From assembly GCA_023458995.1 (NCBI GenBank), contig JAEWVV010000229.1, forward strand, positions 1 to 12,722: DNA of 12,722 nt, in the 5' to 3' direction. The notes below the pieces were generated by a model. That model did not search any database. It was not told the origin of the DNA and saw only the letters and a program-made list of their open reading frames with translations. The DNA comes from Bacillota bacterium (GTDB lineage: Bacteria; Bacillota_I; Bacilli_A; Acholeplasmatales; Acholeplasmataceae). The translations under genes and the position numbers were made by a program. Shown here one piece after another: positions 1 to 7,388 of this stretch; within the stretch, counting starts at the first letter, position 1, and each line of letters begins with the position of its first letter.

Positions 1-857
1 TTTTGGAAACAAATCATGATTTGCATGATCTTATTTCCATTGTCACCTGTACCCATAACAAATACAGGATCTAATGTGCTTCTATGTCCACAGACAATCA
101 TGAACACATTCGCATGTTTCTTAGCCATCTGCCACACAGATTCTCCTGGTGTCGATTTAGGCACTGAATTACCTGTAGGTCTTAAAAAGTAGTCATGTGT
201 CACAATAATCGTACGGTGATCAGGTAGTGATGAAATAATACCATCCGCCCAATCTAATGCTTCCGCACTTGGGGCATCATCTAACGCCATTAAAAGGTAC
301 TTAACGCCACTTACTTCAAAGATATGATAAGTATTCACCATATTGCCTGGAACGCGTGCTCCGCCGAATGTAGGCATATCTTTGTAGTAGTTGTAGTTAA
401 AATATTGGTTGAATTTCGTATCGCTTTTATCTGTTGGAATATCACCCGTATAGCGGTCAAAGTCATGGTTACCTGGTACAAATGCATAAGGAATACCAGC
501 TTGATCAAATTGAGCGAATGCATCACGTGCTGTTTGAAACTGGACATCTGTTGGATCTTGAACTAAATCACCCACACTAAATGCATAAGCAAGTTTATTT
601 TGTTTAGCACGTGTCGTTAACTTCATGAACATTTGACTTAATGTTCCTGCTTTCCATTTGGTGATATTTTGAATATCAGGAATTCCCATAATCGTATAAT
701 CATAATCCGTTACAGTCTCAGGGTCACTATAGTAGTAATCAGCAGGAATATAAGCATAAGTTGGGATAGAAATCATCTGGAAAAATGTAATTAATGCCGA
801 AAGTAACATGATGATTGTAAGTGATATCGAACTACGTCTTAACGTTCTTTTTTTCAT
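1..857 (-). CDS. Secreted calcineurin-like metallophosphoesterase (3' end beyond window)
   Basis: The open frame starts at 857 and runs off the left edge after 285 residues with no stop. The start is set by an AAAGAGGAT ribosome binding site at 862-870. Residues 1-36 look like a Sec signal peptide (KKRTLRR, then a hydrophobic stretch, with a possible cut after PTYA). The metallophosphoesterase metal and active-site motifs appear in order: PDIQ (D61, Q63), GDLVQD (D97), GNHD (N130-H131-D132), THDY (H221) and CGH (H258). The DxQ form of the first motif replaces the usual DxH. Such enzymes hydrolyse phosphomono- or diesters with a two-metal centre; the substrate cannot be told. It is the last visible gene of the arabinan-type operon, 31 bases after the CBM lipoprotein, so it probably acts outside the membrane on a surface or environmental phosphate ester. 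The missing C-terminus could carry a carbohydrate-binding or anchoring module. Family call is firm, role is open. Confidence 0.88.
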   Translation of the reverse strand, partial: MKKRTLRRSSISLTIIMLLSALITFFQMISIPTYAYIPADYYYSDPETVTDYDYTIMGIPDIQNITKWKAGTLSQMFMKLTTRAKQNKLAYAFSVGDLVQDPTDVQFQTARDAFAQFDQAGIPYAFVPGNHDFDRYTGDIPTDKSDTKFNQYFNYNYYKDMPTFGGARVPGNMVNTYHIFEVSGVKYLLMALDDAPSAEALDWADGIISSLPDHRTIIVTHDYFLRPTGNSVPKSTPGESVWQMAKKHANVFMIVCGHRSTLDPVFVMGTGDNGNKIMQIMICFQ

Positions 858-888
858 AATTATCCTCTTTCAAGTGAATGACTTTTCA

Positions 889-2736
889 TCATTCTGGCAT
901 TGTAATCGTAAAGTAGTTTAGAATAACAACAGTACCCACATTGATATTTCCAAATTGGAATCCAATACGTGCATTATTTAAGTTGACTGAAGGCGTGAAT
1001 TCGAATGAGTATGTGGTAAATTCTTCGGTTAAGTCTACAGTTTGTGCTGCATTACCATAAGTTGTAAATCCACTACCTAAGTTTGCTGCAACTTCAAATG
1101 TGACTTTCTTGTTTGCACCTAAATTCATACCTTTGACTCTAATTTCTACTTCATATGTTTTTCCTGCTTCAAATTTAAGACCAACTTGCTCAATTTGCAT
1201 ATGCCAATTCGCAGTTCCTTTTTTCACCATTTCAATGGATAATCCATCAGAAACTTGTGTGAAGTTCGCTGAGCTACCTGGAGCATTTGTTTGGTTCATA
1301 TCGACTGTCCAACCAGCCAACCAACTTGTAAAGTGGTCATTGATAATTTGCCAGTTATATTGTTTTTCCATGGTGACTGTGATCATACGTGTATGATAAG
1401 ACACATAATTATTACCTGTAACAACATATTGTAAAAGATAGTTTGTTCTTGCAAGAATGTTTGGTGTAACAATACCAACAACTTTGATTTGATCTGTAAT
1501 ATTTTCGCCATTAAATGATGCAGATACACCAGCCATTGGATCAAAAATTGGTTTACCACTTGTATCATTTGGATCTAATGTAAAGCCATTCAATGCATAA
1601 GATAGATTTGCTGGTACAGTGAATACGACATCTGGATTAAGATTAACTTCTTCAATCTTGACTCTTCTGATCACGACTTGATCAGGTGTTGATGAGGGAA
1701 GTTTATCTGTATCAGACATATGTCCCATATAGATGACAGCTTTCGCAGAACTGTAGTTTTTATCTGCTGTATAATAAGTGTCGTATGTTTTATATTCTGT
1801 TGTTAAACGTTGAACATTAATTCCACCAAAAAGCATTCTATATCCATCTGTTGGATCTTCAAACTCAAATGAGATAGTTTTCTCTTGTGGGCTTTTGGCT
1901 TCAATCGATAATTTATATGTTTTACCTTGTTTGAGTGAAACAGTCTGCATCAACTGAATTGCCCACCATTCAGTACCTGAGTTCGCAATTGAAACACTTG
2001 CTTCACCTTCGTTGACTGACCATGTTGCAGTTCCACCAGGTGCATCTAATGTCCAAAATGATTTTCTAAGTGCAAAATTACCATTAACAACGTTATAACC
2101 TTGTTCAACAATAAACTTTTTACTGCGGTATTCAATCACACCTGTAGAGTTTTCAATCTTATAGTAAACAAAGTAAACACCTGTTAAGTTTTCTTCAAAT
2201 TCGATATAGTCGTTATACCAACCATTCGCTTTTAATTCTTCTTCATGATCGACATCATTCAGGATAACTACGTTATCAGTGATATCGCCATCGATTGAAT
2301 CAATCACACTAATTTCTTTCTTTAAATCAACTTCATTACCAGCAACAACCGTTGTGTCTTCTAAACCAATCCATGAGATCACACCGACTTCTGGTACACC
2401 TTCAGTAACAGTCATGATGACTGTATCAAAGATTGATCCAGTTGAATTTTTCGCTTTAATAATCGTGCCACCCGCAGCTACCCCTGTCACTAAACCTGTA
2501 GATGAGACAGTTGCAACACTTGGATTTAAACTTTCCCAAACGATGATATCTTTATTGACTGTTGGGTTTTTTAGTACTGTTAACTGAACAGTTCCACCAA
2601 CTTGAATCGATTGATTCTCTTCGACAATATTAATCGAAATCAGGGGATTCTCATCATCAATGGTTTCACCATTTTTTTGACATCCTGCTAAGATGACAAG
2701 CATAAACATTAGCAAGCCACAAAACATTTTCTTCAT
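889..2736 (-). CDS. Multidomain surface lipoprotein: Big_2, Ig-like and two CBM_4_9-like modules, no catalytic domain
   Basis: This 615-residue lipoprotein has a lipobox ending ILAGC (C19). Modules seen: a Big_2 Ig-like domain at about 33-111, with the typical IVWESLNPSVATVSSTGLVTG core; a second Ig/cadherin-like (DUF5011-type) domain at about 120-212 with the motif DGDITDNV; a CBM_4_9-like beta-sandwich at about 217-363 starting NGNFA; another Ig-like linker at about 370-456; and a second CBM_4_9-like module at about 466-613 starting NDHF. Both sandwiches have the GKTYKLSIEAK / GKTYEVEIRVK strand typical of this CBM class. No glycoside hydrolase signature is visible, so it probably binds polysaccharide at the cell surface. 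It lies 35 bases after a GH43 lipoprotein and 31 bases before the phosphoesterase. The start has an AGGAG at 2747-2751. Domain borders are by eye; the ligand is inferred from context only. Confidence 0.82.
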   Translation of the reverse strand: MKKMFCGLLMFMLVILAGCQKNGETIDDENPLISINIVEENQSIQVGGTVQLTVLKNPTVNKDIIVWESLNPSVATVSSTGLVTGVAAGGTIIKAKNSTGSIFDTVIMTVTEGVPEVGVISWIGLEDTTVVAGNEVDLKKEISVIDSIDGDITDNVVILNDVDHEEELKANGWYNDYIEFEENLTGVYFVYYKIENSTGVIEYRSKKFIVEQGYNVVNGNFALRKSFWTLDAPGGTATWSVNEGEASVSIANSGTEWWAIQLMQTVSLKQGKTYKLSIEAKSPQEKTISFEFEDPTDGYRMLFGGINVQRLTTEYKTYDTYYTADKNYSSAKAVIYMGHMSDTDKLPSSTPDQVVIRRVKIEEVNLNPDVVFTVPANLSYALNGFTLDPNDTSGKPIFDPMAGVSASFNGENITDQIKVVGIVTPNILARTNYLLQYVVTGNNYVSYHTRMITVTMEKQYNWQIINDHFTSWLAGWTVDMNQTNAPGSSANFTQVSDGLSIEMVKKGTANWHMQIEQVGLKFEAGKTYEVEIRVKGMNLGANKKVTFEVAANLGSGFTTYGNAAQTVDLTEEFTTYSFEFTPSVNLNNARIGFQFGNINVGTVVILNYFTITMPE

Positions 2737-2771
2737 TCTTATTTTTCTCCTTTTTTGTTACTGCATTTGAT

Positions 2772-4130
2772 TTATTCTTGATTTGTTTGTTTATTAATTA
2801 CTGGGACAACTGCTTTAATACTTGGATTCGTATATTGTACTGCTGGCCATCCATTCGAGTCCCAAATCAGTTTATCGATTGCCATTGTCCGGTACGGAGG
2901 TGTCGTTGTTAAATCTTTAAAATCCCATACATGATAAACAATCCAGTCACTACCTTCATCATCTTTAATGATTGAGTTATGACCAGGACCAACCATACGT
3001 GATGTACCATTAATCACATGATGTCCTCTATCTCCAGCAAGCATGCTGCGATCTAAGCTATCAACATAAGGTCCTAAAGGATTTCTAGATCTTGCTACAC
3101 GTACAGCATACGTACTATTTAGACCTTCACAACATAAACCTGTTGATGAGAATAAGTAATAATAACCATCACGATATATCACATAAGGTGCTTCATAAGT
3201 CGAACCGTTCCACGGTAACGATGTATCATAACCTGCGATTAACACTTTGTTTGCTTTCGCACCTTCAATGCCACCGATAAATGATTTACCATCTGCGGTT
3301 AATTGTGCTCCATAAAGCCCTCTAAAGCTTCCCCAGATCATGTAAACATTGCCATCTTCTGCAATAAATACAGCAGGGTCAATCGAGTTGTTCACACCGA
3401 TTTCTGAGGATAAAAACATCTTCCCGTGATCTGTCCATGGTCCAAGTGGATGTGGTGCTGTCGCATAACCAATTCCAGGATTTGGATCATCCCATACGGA
3501 TGCTGAATAATACATGATGAACTCATCACCAACCTTGACAATATCTGGTGCCCAAACACCAGCATTTTTTGTTGCCCAAGTTGGTCTATTTGGAATGGGT
3601 GCAACGTCTGTATTTACCCAATCGACTAAGTTTTCAGATGTCATAATCTTACTATTCACACCCGTTACAAACGCATAGAAGATACCTTCATGTCTGATAA
3701 TCGATGGATCAGCAGATACTCTAAAGTTAACAACTGAATTTGAATAGAAAACTGGATCTGGACTAGGTTTAACATCTTCTTTTGTTACAGTTATCGAGAT
3801 TGAATCATAAACAGTACTCGTCTCGTTATGTACAAAAATCGTTGCTGTTCCTTCTTTAACTCCTGTGACTAAACCTGTATTTGACACAGTTGCAACACTC
3901 ACATTCAAACTTTCCCATACGATCTCTTCATTTGAACTTACAGGATCTTTAGTAACTGATAGTTGAATTGTCTGATTGACTTGTACTGAAACTTCTCTTT
4001 CATTGATATTAATTGCCATAAGTTTATCCGTATCTTTAGTATCTATATTTTTAGTGCATGCTGATAAAAAGAGTATTGTATAAATCAAGATGAAGCATGT
4101 GAGATATCTTTTTTGATGCTTAATTGCCAT
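2772..4130 (-). CDS. GH43 lipoprotein, endo-alpha-1,5-arabinanase-like, with N-terminal Big_2 domain
   Basis: 452 residues from the ATG at 4130. An open frame extends to 4259, but that part overlaps the permease gene and would bury the signal peptide; the 4130 start gives a clean lipoprotein signal ending FLSAC (C25) and has AGAGGAGA just upstream. Residues about 38-116 form a Big_2 domain. The GH43 five-bladed propeller spans about 138-445. Expected catalytic residues are D141 (base, in ADPSII), D251 (pKa modulator, in NSIDPAVF) and E313 (acid, in YEAPYV). The motifs WGSFRGLYG, GLCCEGLNSTY, GPYVD and VGPGHNSI match endo-1,5-alpha-L-arabinanases of the AbnA type more than GH43 xylosidases. 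Predicted job: cutting arabinan to oligosaccharides at the outer membrane face. It sits 34 bases after the permease genes and is paralogous to the GH43 gene at 7389-8675. Family is near certain; exact substrate is inferred. Confidence 0.86.
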   Translation of the reverse strand: MAIKHQKRYLTCFILIYTILFLSACTKNIDTKDTDKLMAININEREVSVQVNQTIQLSVTKDPVSSNEEIVWESLNVSVATVSNTGLVTGVKEGTATIFVHNETSTVYDSISITVTKEDVKPSPDPVFYSNSVVNFRVSADPSIIRHEGIFYAFVTGVNSKIMTSENLVDWVNTDVAPIPNRPTWATKNAGVWAPDIVKVGDEFIMYYSASVWDDPNPGIGYATAPHPLGPWTDHGKMFLSSEIGVNNSIDPAVFIAEDGNVYMIWGSFRGLYGAQLTADGKSFIGGIEGAKANKVLIAGYDTSLPWNGSTYEAPYVIYRDGYYYLFSSTGLCCEGLNSTYAVRVARSRNPLGPYVDSLDRSMLAGDRGHHVINGTSRMVGPGHNSIIKDDEGSDWIVYHVWDFKDLTTTPPYRTMAIDKLIWDSNGWPAVQYTNPSIKAVVPVINKQTNQE

Positions 4131-4164
4131 GATGTTTAAATCTCCTCTATAGGTCATCAATATA

Positions 4165-5007
4165 TTATTTAATCCCTGTTCTAGAAACACCTTCAAGAAT
4201 GTAATTCGATAAAATAAAGTATAAAATAACAACCGGAATAATTGATATAATCGCTGCACTCATGGAAAGACCATAATCATAGTTATATGTTCCTAAGATT
4301 GTTGATAATCCATAAGGAAGTGTCCATTTGGATGGATCACTACCTGCCATAATCATTTGTGGCCATAGATAATCGTTCCAACTTCCTAAAAACGAGAATA
4401 ACCCAGTCACTAAGATTGCAGATTTTGAAAGTGGTAAAACGATATGAAGGAAGATACCAAAATTACCTAATCCATCAATCTTCGCACTTTCAACGAGTTC
4501 TGGTGGTATATCCATAAAGAATTGACGCATCAGAAACATACCAAATACGCCACCAAGTCCTGGGATAATGAGTGCTGCCCATGAATTAAACCATCCAAAA
4601 TCGATGATAATCGTTAAGAGTGGAACAAGATTGATGACTGCAGGAATCATTGCAGTTCCAATTAAGAACCAGAAAATAATATCTCTAAACTTAAACTTGA
4701 GTACAGAAAGCGCGTAAGCTGCACAAGATGCAATAATGAGATATAAAAGTGAATGTGCAGATGCGACAATAAAACTATTCCATAACCACGTTAATACAGG
4801 TGTATCAGGTCTGTTAAAAAGTGATCTATAGTTTTCAAATGTAAAATCTCTTGGTATTAAACCAATCGGATTTGTGGATACTTCTCCCATCGATTTAAAT
4901 GATGTTGATAATCCCCAAATAATAGGCATCATCCATAAAATCGTGACGACAAGTAAGATCACAAAACTGATTCGTTTCTTTCTTAAAACAACTTTTTTGA
5001 CTGCCAT
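4165..5007 (-). CDS. ABC sugar transporter permease, MalG/AraQ type
   Basis: 280 residues with about six hydrophobic membrane segments (near 13-33, 78-100, 108-132, 140-160, 195-215 and 245-268). The EAA loop that docks the ATPase is at about 170-192: ELVESAKIDGLGNFGIFLHI followed by VLP, with the conserved G at position 179. The gene ends with an SRTGIK tail, typical of this family (binding-protein-dependent carbohydrate permeases, CUT1 class). It starts two bases after the stop of the MalF-type permease (5010), so the two are translationally linked; its own SD (AGAGAG) is weak. Together with its partner it would form the membrane channel for oligosaccharides, here most likely arabino-oligosaccharides given the GH43 neighbours. 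By analogy this pair corresponds to AraP/AraQ of Bacillus, but orthology is not shown, so no symbol is given. Confidence 0.93.
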   Translation of the reverse strand: MAVKKVVLRKKRISFVILLVVTILWMMPIIWGLSTSFKSMGEVSTNPIGLIPRDFTFENYRSLFNRPDTPVLTWLWNSFIVASAHSLLYLIIASCAAYALSVLKFKFRDIIFWFLIGTAMIPAVINLVPLLTIIIDFGWFNSWAALIIPGLGGVFGMFLMRQFFMDIPPELVESAKIDGLGNFGIFLHIVLPLSKSAILVTGLFSFLGSWNDYLWPQMIMAGSDPSKWTLPYGLSTILGTYNYDYGLSMSAAIISIIPVVILYFILSNYILEGVSRTGIK

Positions 5008-5009
5008 AG

Positions 5010-5948
5010 TTATTGCGCTCTCTTTCTAATAATCTTTGCCTGTATGATTGAGATCGCAATCATAATGAGTCCTAACATTAAAGACATCGTTGTTGCTATA
5101 CCTGGTTTACCATTCACACCCGATGCAAACTGACGGATATACATCATAATCACGGTTGTTGAACGGTTTGGTCCTCCTTGTGTTAACAAATCTGGCTGTC
5201 CGTAAATATTAAATGAAGCGAGCATCGTCATAATCCCTACGATAATGAATTGTGGTACTAAAAGAGGTATTGTAATAAATACGAGTGATTGGAAGCTACT
5301 TGCACCATCAATTTCGGCTGCTTCATAGAGCGTACGGTCGATATTCTTTAAACCAGCACCTAAGATGACCATATTTGTCCCCATGGTCCACCATATCGTA
5401 ACAATCAAGATTGATACCCATGCCCATGGTTGTGTTTGTAAAAATCCAATCTCTTCTAAACCAATCAGTTTTAAAATCGAGTTAATAAATCCTCCATTTG
5501 TATAAAGCTGCCATCTCCATATCAGAATAACCGCTGAAATCGATAACACTGTTGGAAGAAATAAAATGACTCTAAAGAACTTATAACCAAAAGGTTCAAT
5601 GTCAATCAGTATTGCCAAAAGGAGTGGAATAAGAACCAGTAGGGGAACCGATATAATAACGAATAAAACAGTATTCTTAAGTCCACTCCAGAAGTATGTA
5701 TAGAAAATACTCTCCGTATTAAATAAAACGTTATAATAGTTTTCAAATCCAACAAACTTTGTAAGTTGGGGTTGAAACATATTCCAATCAAAAAAACTAA
5801 TGATAATGGAATAAAAGAACGGAATAATGAAAAACATCGAGAAAATCGCTAGATAAGGCGCTAAAAATGCCCAAGCAGATAAGTTTTCTTTGATTATTCT
5901 GACTCTTTTTTTACGTTTTATCTCATTTAAAACTTGTGTTTGATCCAT
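5010..5948 (-). CDS. ABC sugar transporter permease, MalF/AraP type
   Basis: 312 residues. A basic N-terminal cytoplasmic segment (KRKKRVR, 11-17) is followed by about six membrane helices from residue 25 on. The EAA loop is at about 209-229 (EAAEIDGASSFQSLVFITIP), the expected place for contact with an ABC ATPase. The motifs GLKNIDRTLYEAAEIDGA and TQGGPNRST are typical of CUT1 sugar permeases. The start has AAAGG about eight bases upstream. It lies 33 bases after the substrate-binding lipoprotein and two bases before the second permease: the standard binding protein, MalF, MalG order. No ATP-binding subunit is encoded in the window, as in B. subtilis araNPQ, which relies on the shared MsmX ATPase; the same arrangement is inferred here. 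Confidence 0.93.
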   Translation of the reverse strand: MDQTQVLNEIKRKKRVRIIKENLSAWAFLAPYLAIFSMFFIIPFFYSIIISFFDWNMFQPQLTKFVGFENYYNVLFNTESIFYTYFWSGLKNTVLFVIISVPLLVLIPLLLAILIDIEPFGYKFFRVILFLPTVLSISAVILIWRWQLYTNGGFINSILKLIGLEEIGFLQTQPWAWVSILIVTIWWTMGTNMVILGAGLKNIDRTLYEAAEIDGASSFQSLVFITIPLLVPQFIIVGIMTMLASFNIYGQPDLLTQGGPNRSTTVIMMYIRQFASGVNGKPGIATTMSLMLGLIMIAISIIQAKIIRKRAQ

Positions 5949-5981
5949 AGTTTTTGCCTTTCAAATGGATAACGAAATGCA

Positions 5982-7325
5982 CTACTCCTTTGCAGCTGCA
6001 ATCAATTGTGCAGCTTCTGCTGCTGCATTATTGAATAAGGATAAGATTTCATTATCTGTATATTGTGTTGATACAGCATTTGGTGAAATAGATAAGATTT
6101 GTGTGACATATGCCCATACAACACCATAAGCTTCTTGATAGTAAGGTGTTTGTGCACCAACTCTAAAGTTAACTGGATCACCAAAGTGATGAATATATGG
6201 TAGTGCTAAGTAAGCTTGTGATTGACGTGCAATATTTGATGCAGGAATTTGACCCGCTTGTGCCCATGTGTAACTGTGATCTCCCATCCATTTAATGAAT
6301 GCTGCGATTGCAGCTTGACGTGCTTGTGAAGGTGTACGCTTTGGTGTTGGAATAACAAATACATGAGAACGTGCATACACTTGATTTTTTGTAGCTGTGT
6401 CTTCATTTGTAAACATCGTGCTCATTGGCATAATATCAAATGAATTTCCTACTTTTGAATCTTTAATGGCGTTAAGCATCCAAGAACCTTGGATATGAAA
6501 TAAGGCATCACCATTTTGAAAAGCAAATAAATCTTGGTCTACACCGAGTGTAGAGGGTGATAACTTGTGTACATGAATTAAATCAGCAACCGACTTCATA
6601 GCCTTTACACCAATAGCGTTGTTATATGCCGGTGTTTCTAATCCATTAACTTCATTTCCACCATTTTGGAAAAGAGAGGTTGTAAATGTCCATTCAGATG
6701 GCCATGCTGTTGATAAAGGGAAACCATAGAAATTACTTCGATTTTCACCTTGTTGAACAGTAAGAGCCGCTTGAATGAGTTCATCTCTATTGGTTGGAAC
6801 TGAAAGTGAGTATTTATTTAATAATGCTTTGTTGTAATAAATACCAACTGTATGTAAATCGAGTGGAATTCCATATGTCTTTTCATCAATGATTAAAGAT
6901 GACATCACGTTTTCAACATAATCATTGGTATCAATATCGGTATTAGCAATATAACTATCTAGTGGGATAATCACATCTTTATCAACATAACTTGATACTC
7001 TATGTGAATGCATCAAAGCAACATCTGGTCCTCTACCGAGTGGAACTAAGTTATCAATATTTGAGTAGTGCGTAATCTCGTTTACATATGTTTCAGTAAC
7101 CTTGATTTCACCTGCAAACTCTAAATTAAACTCAGCAATCAGTTGACGCATCACAACGCCATCAGCTCCAGTTAAGTTATTCCAAAATGTAATACCCACT
7201 TCTTCTTGTGGATCTGGTTCTGGTTCCGTAATTGGTTCTGGTTCAGGACCACCACTAAATCTACTACATCCGGTCATGACTGTTAGGAAACCCATTAATA
7301 AAAACATCGTCAATATTTTTCTCAT
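5982..7325 (-). CDS. Extracellular sugar-binding lipoprotein of CUT1 ABC transporter (SBP family 1)
   Basis: 447 residues. The signal peptide ends TVMTGC, giving C20 as the lipidated residue. A short acidic proline-rich tether (PEPEPITEPEPDPQEE, about 27-42) follows, then a family 1 periplasmic-binding-protein fold starting ITFWNNLTGADG. The core shows features usual for this family: RGPDVALMHS near 100, YGIPLDLHTVGIYYN near 155-170, and FQNGDALFHIQGSWML near 270-285. It should capture oligosaccharides released by the surface GH43 enzymes and hand them to the two permeases that follow. Start choice: the ATG at 7325 gives the intact lipoprotein signal, but it lacks a well-spaced SD of its own; a good SD serves a 10-codon ORF just upstream whose stop lies three bases before this start, so translation may be coupled. 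The precise ligand is inferred from the operon. Confidence 0.92.
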   Translation of the reverse strand: MRKILTMFLLMGFLTVMTGCSRFSGGPEPEPITEPEPDPQEEVGITFWNNLTGADGVVMRQLIAEFNLEFAGEIKVTETYVNEITHYSNIDNLVPLGRGPDVALMHSHRVSSYVDKDVIIPLDSYIANTDIDTNDYVENVMSSLIIDEKTYGIPLDLHTVGIYYNKALLNKYSLSVPTNRDELIQAALTVQQGENRSNFYGFPLSTAWPSEWTFTTSLFQNGGNEVNGLETPAYNNAIGVKAMKSVADLIHVHKLSPSTLGVDQDLFAFQNGDALFHIQGSWMLNAIKDSKVGNSFDIMPMSTMFTNEDTATKNQVYARSHVFVIPTPKRTPSQARQAAIAAFIKWMGDHSYTWAQAGQIPASNIARQSQAYLALPYIHHFGDPVNFRVGAQTPYYQEAYGVVWAYVTQILSISPNAVSTQYTDNEILSLFNNAAAEAAQLIAAAKE

Positions 7326-7328
7326 CTT

Positions 7329-7361
7329 CTATATTGCATGTACTTGTAAATCTTCAAGCAT
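7329..7361 (-). CDS. Putative 10-residue leader ORF before the binding protein
   Basis: Reads MLEDLQVHAI then TAG. An AGGAAAGG ribosome binding site lies seven bases upstream of its ATG (7368-7375), the best SD in this gap. The TAG is followed by AAG and then the ATG of the binding-protein gene, and both starts are in the same frame. It could be a coupling leader that raises translation of the binding protein, or the remnant of an older start now cut off by a stop codon. The peptide matches nothing I recognise and is not itself likely to be functional. Confidence 0.45.
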   Translation of the reverse strand: MLEDLQVHAI

Positions 7362-7367
7362 ATGCAT

Positions 7368-7375
7368 CCTTTCCT
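7368..7375 (-). promoter_or_regulatory. Ribosome binding site serving the leader ORF
   Basis: AGGAAAGG on the minus strand. It is about seven bases from the leader ATG (7361) but more than 40 bases from the binding-protein ATG (7325). Direct initiation at the binding protein therefore looks weak unless ribosomes reinitiate after the leader stop. Confidence 0.6.
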
Positions 7376-7388
7376 ATTTTCATTTGTA

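Noticed and set aside
324..566. Plus-strand 80-residue open frame
   Set aside because: It lies antisense inside the metallophosphoesterase gene; the sequence is Cys/Ile-rich, low in structure and has no SD.
2279..2587. Plus-strand 102-residue open frame
   Set aside because: It is antisense to the Big_2/CBM lipoprotein and mirrors its Thr/Val-rich codons.
4131..4259. Upstream extension of the GH43 gene by 43 residues
   Set aside because: It overlaps the permease coding end, has no SD, and would bury the clear lipoprotein signal that begins at 4130.
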